Assembly: GCF_000524195.1 (NCBI RefSeq)
Contig: NW_020170456.1
Span: 276,306 to 340,305, forward strand
Source of the DNA: Echinococcus granulosus
Taxonomy: Eukaryota; Platyhelminthes; Cestoda; Cyclophyllidea; Taeniidae
Reading direction: 5' to 3'
Length of the DNA: 64,000 bases
In this document: one piece after another, positions 59,867 to 64,000 of the stretch
Layout of the letters: the number at the start of each line of letters is the position of its first letter
How positions within the stretch are numbered: position 1 is the stretch's first letter
Notes under the pieces: model-generated
What the model saw: the letters and a program-made list of their open reading frames with translations, nothing else
Databases searched by the model: none
Told to the model about the DNA's origin: nothing
Position numbers and translations under genes: made by a program

Positions 59867-62800
59867 GCAAGTAATATGGTTCATTCTATATCCCCTACTT
59901 TTTATCCTCCAACTCGTCCAGGTTGTCCCGCCTTCGATGGCTTGGCGCTCCTTGTTATAGGTCAACCTGTAGTCTGAAATTTCTTCCCTTAAGAAAGGGG
60001 AGATTTAGTGATGGGTGGTTTTTCTCGTTATTTTATTGTGTTTCAATAGCTCCCACGTCCGTCGCCTGCGATATTCCCTCACCAAGGCACCAGTTTAAAG
60101 CCTTAAAAGGGCTTCCAAAGACCTCAATTTTGTCATTTGGTTGCGCTTTCATTTGTCTACTTGATGTTAGCCTTTTCAAAGTGGCACTCCAAAGCTCCAC
60201 TAAGGAAAGCTCATTTCCAACAGGTCCATTGAAATGGACGATGGTTTTCCATACAAACACATATTTAAGCAGCTTACATTCATCTCATTTAGTTTATCTC
60301 TCTTTTCTGCAAACAAAAGGACTCTTTCTTTTCCAGGGTAAATTTCTTGTCATGTGATCCCTTCATCCATCTACCAAGGCCTCAATTCACACCTAACTGC
60401 GCACACCTCTGCTTTTATACGTTCCTCCTACTTCTCGAACTTTTTTATTCACCTCTTTGATCCTTTCTTTAGGACAAATCTGTTCTCTCTAAGATATGTA
60501 GGTCGTTTTCAGCCTATCCCACCGGCTGTCATTGGTCTGAGAGCCAGATATTTAGTTAGTTAACTTACATCGTTGGCAGTAGTCTGTTTCGGAGAGAAAA
60601 TCACTTTCACCGAATCCTCGAAGATTCTGAAGTGAGTGAATCCATCAGGGATGGGGCTATTGGGTTCGAAGGGCATTTTTAAGCAATCAAGTAAATTTTT
60701 TTTCCATCAAGTCATGCCTAGAGGTGTGTAGCAAATTTATACCATCCACTGTTCGACGAGTCGGTTTGGACTAATCTGTGCGGTTTCAGGAACCCCTGAA
60801 AGCCCTCTGAAATAGCATATTAATGGACACTCCACCATCCCTGCTTATGTGACCCAAATGTGGCGTTAGGGCGTGCAAAAAGTCGTCGGAAAGGCGAGAG
60901 TGAAAGAGAGAGTGGGAAAAGAGAATGCATGAGGGAATGAGAAAAAAAGGTGCCATTCCGTCCATCCTATTGCGGGAGGCCGGAAGTACAAAATTTGCCC
61001 TTTTGGTTTTGTTTCTATCGTTTTGCTTGCTTGCTTGCCTGCCTCCTTGCTTGCATGTCTGTGCAGGCTTGTATGTGTGTGTGTTCATGTCTGTGTCTGA
61101 TTGGTTGTACCACTTTCCCCTATCTGCCCTTCTTCTGCGTCATAATGCGAGGTCGAGGTTCTTCAGCCCTGTCTTCCCTTCCCCCACCCCCTGGCAAGTC
61201 AAATCCTTGCTGATTACTCCCCTTTTTTCAGTGGAGAAAATTCCACACAGCAATTCTCGAGATCCCAGGATTATGCAGATTCTCCACTTTCTTTTCGTCA
61301 CCACATCACTGCCGGGCAGACCAGTTTCAACCCATAAACCGGCCACAGCAATCACCTCAGGGTCGAGGACGTTTAGCTTCAGACTGGGTGTATGCTTTAT
61401 CTTGACCTCCCTTCACCTCATGAGGTCATTTGTCCGTTTGCTGCATTCCTCACTTCTCCGAATTCAATTGCATGTCTGCGTGCATTCCAATCTGCATGTT
61501 TTGAAAATCCTTCCTTGCGCATGAGGGCTAAACGAATGTCATCCGTGTGACCCGGATCCCAACCAGGATATTTGGGATTGTTTTTCTTCCCCCCGTCCAA
61601 AGCAACTGAACGTGGACCTCGATACAACGCGAAATTTTGCATCCTTCAGGCTGGCAAATGCTAGACATTTTATTGGTTCCCCCAGGCTCCAAATGGCTGT
61701 GTGTGCGTGTGCATGCTCGCATGTCTTGGATTGCGAATGTTTGTAAGAGCCTCTCCCCTCCCCCCCCTCTGAAAAGCAAACTATGCTTACCTGACTCGGT
61801 CGTTTTGTCGTTGCTAATGATGATAGAATTACAAGTTACCAATCAAACCATTCTCCCCATCCGCGTAGCGATCGGTCGGTGGTCTTTCGTCCATCTCCAC
61901 CCAACTTATTTGTTTGAAAGAAAAAAAGCTGTGAAGACGAGAGAAAGTCCACCCTCCAAAATGCCAATGAGGCGAGCCACTCTGAAGTTGGCTTTACTAA
62001 GAACTGGTGGAAGGTCTATCAGCCTAGTGGCATAGATGGCACGAGGGCTAGAACATTGAATCGGCTCGCGGAATATTTCCTTTAAGTAAAATAAGTTTTT
62101 TGGCCTTTTCTTGATTCGTGTATTCTGAATGAAGTGATTCCCGGGTGGTTTAAAGATTGCCAGCTTAAGTCCTCTAAGAACTAGCGACATTTTGGGGAGG
62201 AATTACGTGCCCACTATGTTATCTCCGTGTTCGCGTGAATGTCACAGTCCGGGAGTATTCCTTCTTTCCTAAAAATCCTGCTAGTGCACAGTCCGGTGTG
62301 CTTTGTCTTTCTTTTTTGCATGTTTTCTCGCGCCATCGGCTAATTCTGTAAAGACACTTATCTCTACCACTATGGTTGCGATTGCTGACTACCTAAAAAA
62401 GTATTATCTTGGGGTACATTCCCCCTTAAAAAACCCCATCAACTCAATCCCAATCTCTCTTGGATATCTTCTATTTTCACACGTAATCTTGGAACATACG
62501 CTGAAGAATAATACCGATATATCGTATCTATTCTATAAAAGTCGCTTTACTCGTACAAAACAATTCTATTTGCACGTAATCTCTTCTGGAGTCTTTATCA
62601 TACGTTTTGAAGTCATCAGAGAGCTCGATAACTCGTGTCTGGCGCGTGTTGGGTGTCTGGGTTTTCCGTGGGTGGCCTTCAAATCGCGCTGAAGGCGGTC
62701 TTTTAATTTTGTGGATAATTAACTAATAAATCACGAAACAGTTGTCATAAATGTTGCAATGTGCTAGCACAAATTGTACTATTGTGAATACTATAAATTT

Positions 62801-64000
62801 CAGGAAGTACGTGGTAATATTGTTATAAATGTCAGTTTTAGTTTTTGTTAAAATCACAAATAACATGGGGCAAATAAGTTGTACAAGGTAGTTAGTCAGT
62901 TGGAATTTCTGAGTAATCAAGTGAAATCTCAGTCAGTTACTGGGATCGTTCTCTTTTGAAGCTCGATAACTTCTGTCCAATCTGTCTTCTATGTCTTGAA
63001 ATCTTTTACAGTGAACCGTCACGCCAGAGATGCTTCCACGTTCTCTTCGCCAACGAGAAAAAATTGTTTTTCTTTTTTACCAATGCAGCTTCGTTTACAG
63101 ATTACCCAAACACTTTTCTCTCACACCATGAAGTGTTAAATCCTCAGTCTCTTTAGAAGTCGATAATGCGTGCCTGTTTTGCCGAGCCTTTACGAATACT
63201 GTTTTCGTTATTAGAGGGATTTTAGTAGTTTGGAGCCAACTAATCAGCTTTTGGCTCAATTTGGTGCAACTTGAGGCCTCCCTATCCTGCATTTGTGACC
63301 CCGAGTTGGTGCTAAAAAAGAATTGCAATGCCACAAACGCTTGACACACGTATGGAACGTAAGGCTTTTCAATCCCACATAAAAACCTTCTCCTACGTTG
63401 GTTCTAGTTTTTTTGTTGTTGTAAGGGGTAAAAAAACGCCCATTTTAGTGAGAAAAAAGCAGTCTGCGCTTTTGTGTAGGGCTATTGTCTACCTGCCTGA
63501 ATAACTCCGACACTTGACATCAATGGCGGTGACGCTCATAAAATAAAACGAAAAAAGCCTCCCCCATGACGAAGACTAAAGTACACTCATGCACACGCAT
63601 TCACACACACCCAGACTCAGACTGCTTTCTTAAACATGGCGACAGAAATCAACGTCGGCTTTGTTAGTTTGTTACTTTGAGTGGTCCGAGAAAATTGCGG
63701 AAAGTTCGCGTGGTAGAGGCGGAAGAGGAGAGTGAGAGTGTGTACGTGTGAACGCTGTGCAGTCTTTCTTGTCTGGCAGTCGGTTAGTAGCACATTTTCT
63801 CACGCTACACCATAGCATGGCGATGGCACACACTGCAGTCCGATGACAATGCTGATGGATAACGCGTCTGCCAGCTCTCTGTATGTGTCTGTAGGCGTGG
63901 GAGAAAGCCGACACCACTCAATTACCCCTTAAATGACTCACCTGCACCTGTTCCTGCTTTTTCATCCACCGTACCATTCTCTATCCTTATCAGAAATCTA
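59867..64000 (+). other. Long intron of the RING ligase gene, right edge of window
   Basis: 4.1 kb after the GC donor. I looked for the second half of the RING (FHKxCxDPWL) on the plus strand and did not find it. The stretch holds a TTGC/GCCT-rich repeat at about 61020-61060, AC/GT-rich runs, and a CPIC-containing chance frame at 62956-63156 (rejected). Confidence 0.55.

Noticed and set aside
60925..61524. 199-codon plus-strand open frame
   Set aside because: Built largely on TTGC/GCCT and pyrimidine-rich repeats, with no motif or splice support.
62956..63156. Open frame with CPIC and a later CFH, resembling the start of a RING finger
   Set aside because: The spacing and the remaining ligands do not make a RING, the preceding RING ligase already has its CAIC exon, and the rest of the frame is phenylalanine-rich noise.
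1..64000. CRISPR arrays, rRNA genes, prokaryotic operons
   Set aside because: None seen; introns and metazoan protein families show a nuclear eukaryotic sequence. tRNA genes were not found by eye, but a covariance search would be needed to exclude them.

Overview
This is nuclear DNA from a eukaryote, most likely a flatworm and probably a tapeworm. The genes are split by introns with ordinary GT-AG borders. Intergenic DNA is gene-poor and moderately AT-rich with microsatellites. The proteins are clearly metazoan (GRIP-type seven-PDZ scaffold, Goliath-type RING ligase, NDUFB7, Vma12/TMEM199, SPTLC1) but strongly diverged from vertebrate forms. The phylum assignment is an impression from divergence and gene structure, not a proof. 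A run of exactly 100 N at 46598-46697 marks an assembly gap inside a CCT microsatellite.

Layout. (1) 830-3955, plus: the last two coding exons of the serine palmitoyltransferase subunit SPTLC1; the rest lies left of the window. (2) 5067-6073 plus and 10327-11105 minus: two convergent paralogous genes of a small family that I read as KH-like. Both carry an MGxxxSKL segment and a C-terminal KH-shaped domain whose GxxG loop is replaced by DxxD. (3) 12637-14130, plus: exon-like open frames of a possible unrecognised gene. (4) 18880-49624, plus: a GRIP-type multi-PDZ scaffold gene. Fifteen exons join with consistent phase into one frame of 1267 codons, and its large introns fill half the window. 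(5) 53069-54063, plus: two-exon NDUFB7 (complex I), convergent with (6) 54215-54859, minus: single-exon TMEM199/Vma12 (V-ATPase assembly). (7) 57124 to beyond 59866, plus: the 5' part of a Goliath/RNF130-like transmembrane RING ubiquitin ligase, interrupted in the RING domain and running off the right edge.

The genes are unrelated housekeeping and signalling functions (sphingolipid synthesis, RNA-binding-like fold, synaptic or junctional scaffold, respiration, organelle acidification, ubiquitination). No operon-like or pathway logic links them. The most unusual items are the DxxD KH-like paralogue pair, a roughly 1.5-kb foldback (long inverted-repeat) element in a GRIP intron, the rearranged linker lengths of GRIP with a histidine-rich tract, a perfect 10-bp hairpin just upstream of the NDUFB7 start codon, and a probable GC-AG intron inside the RING domain.
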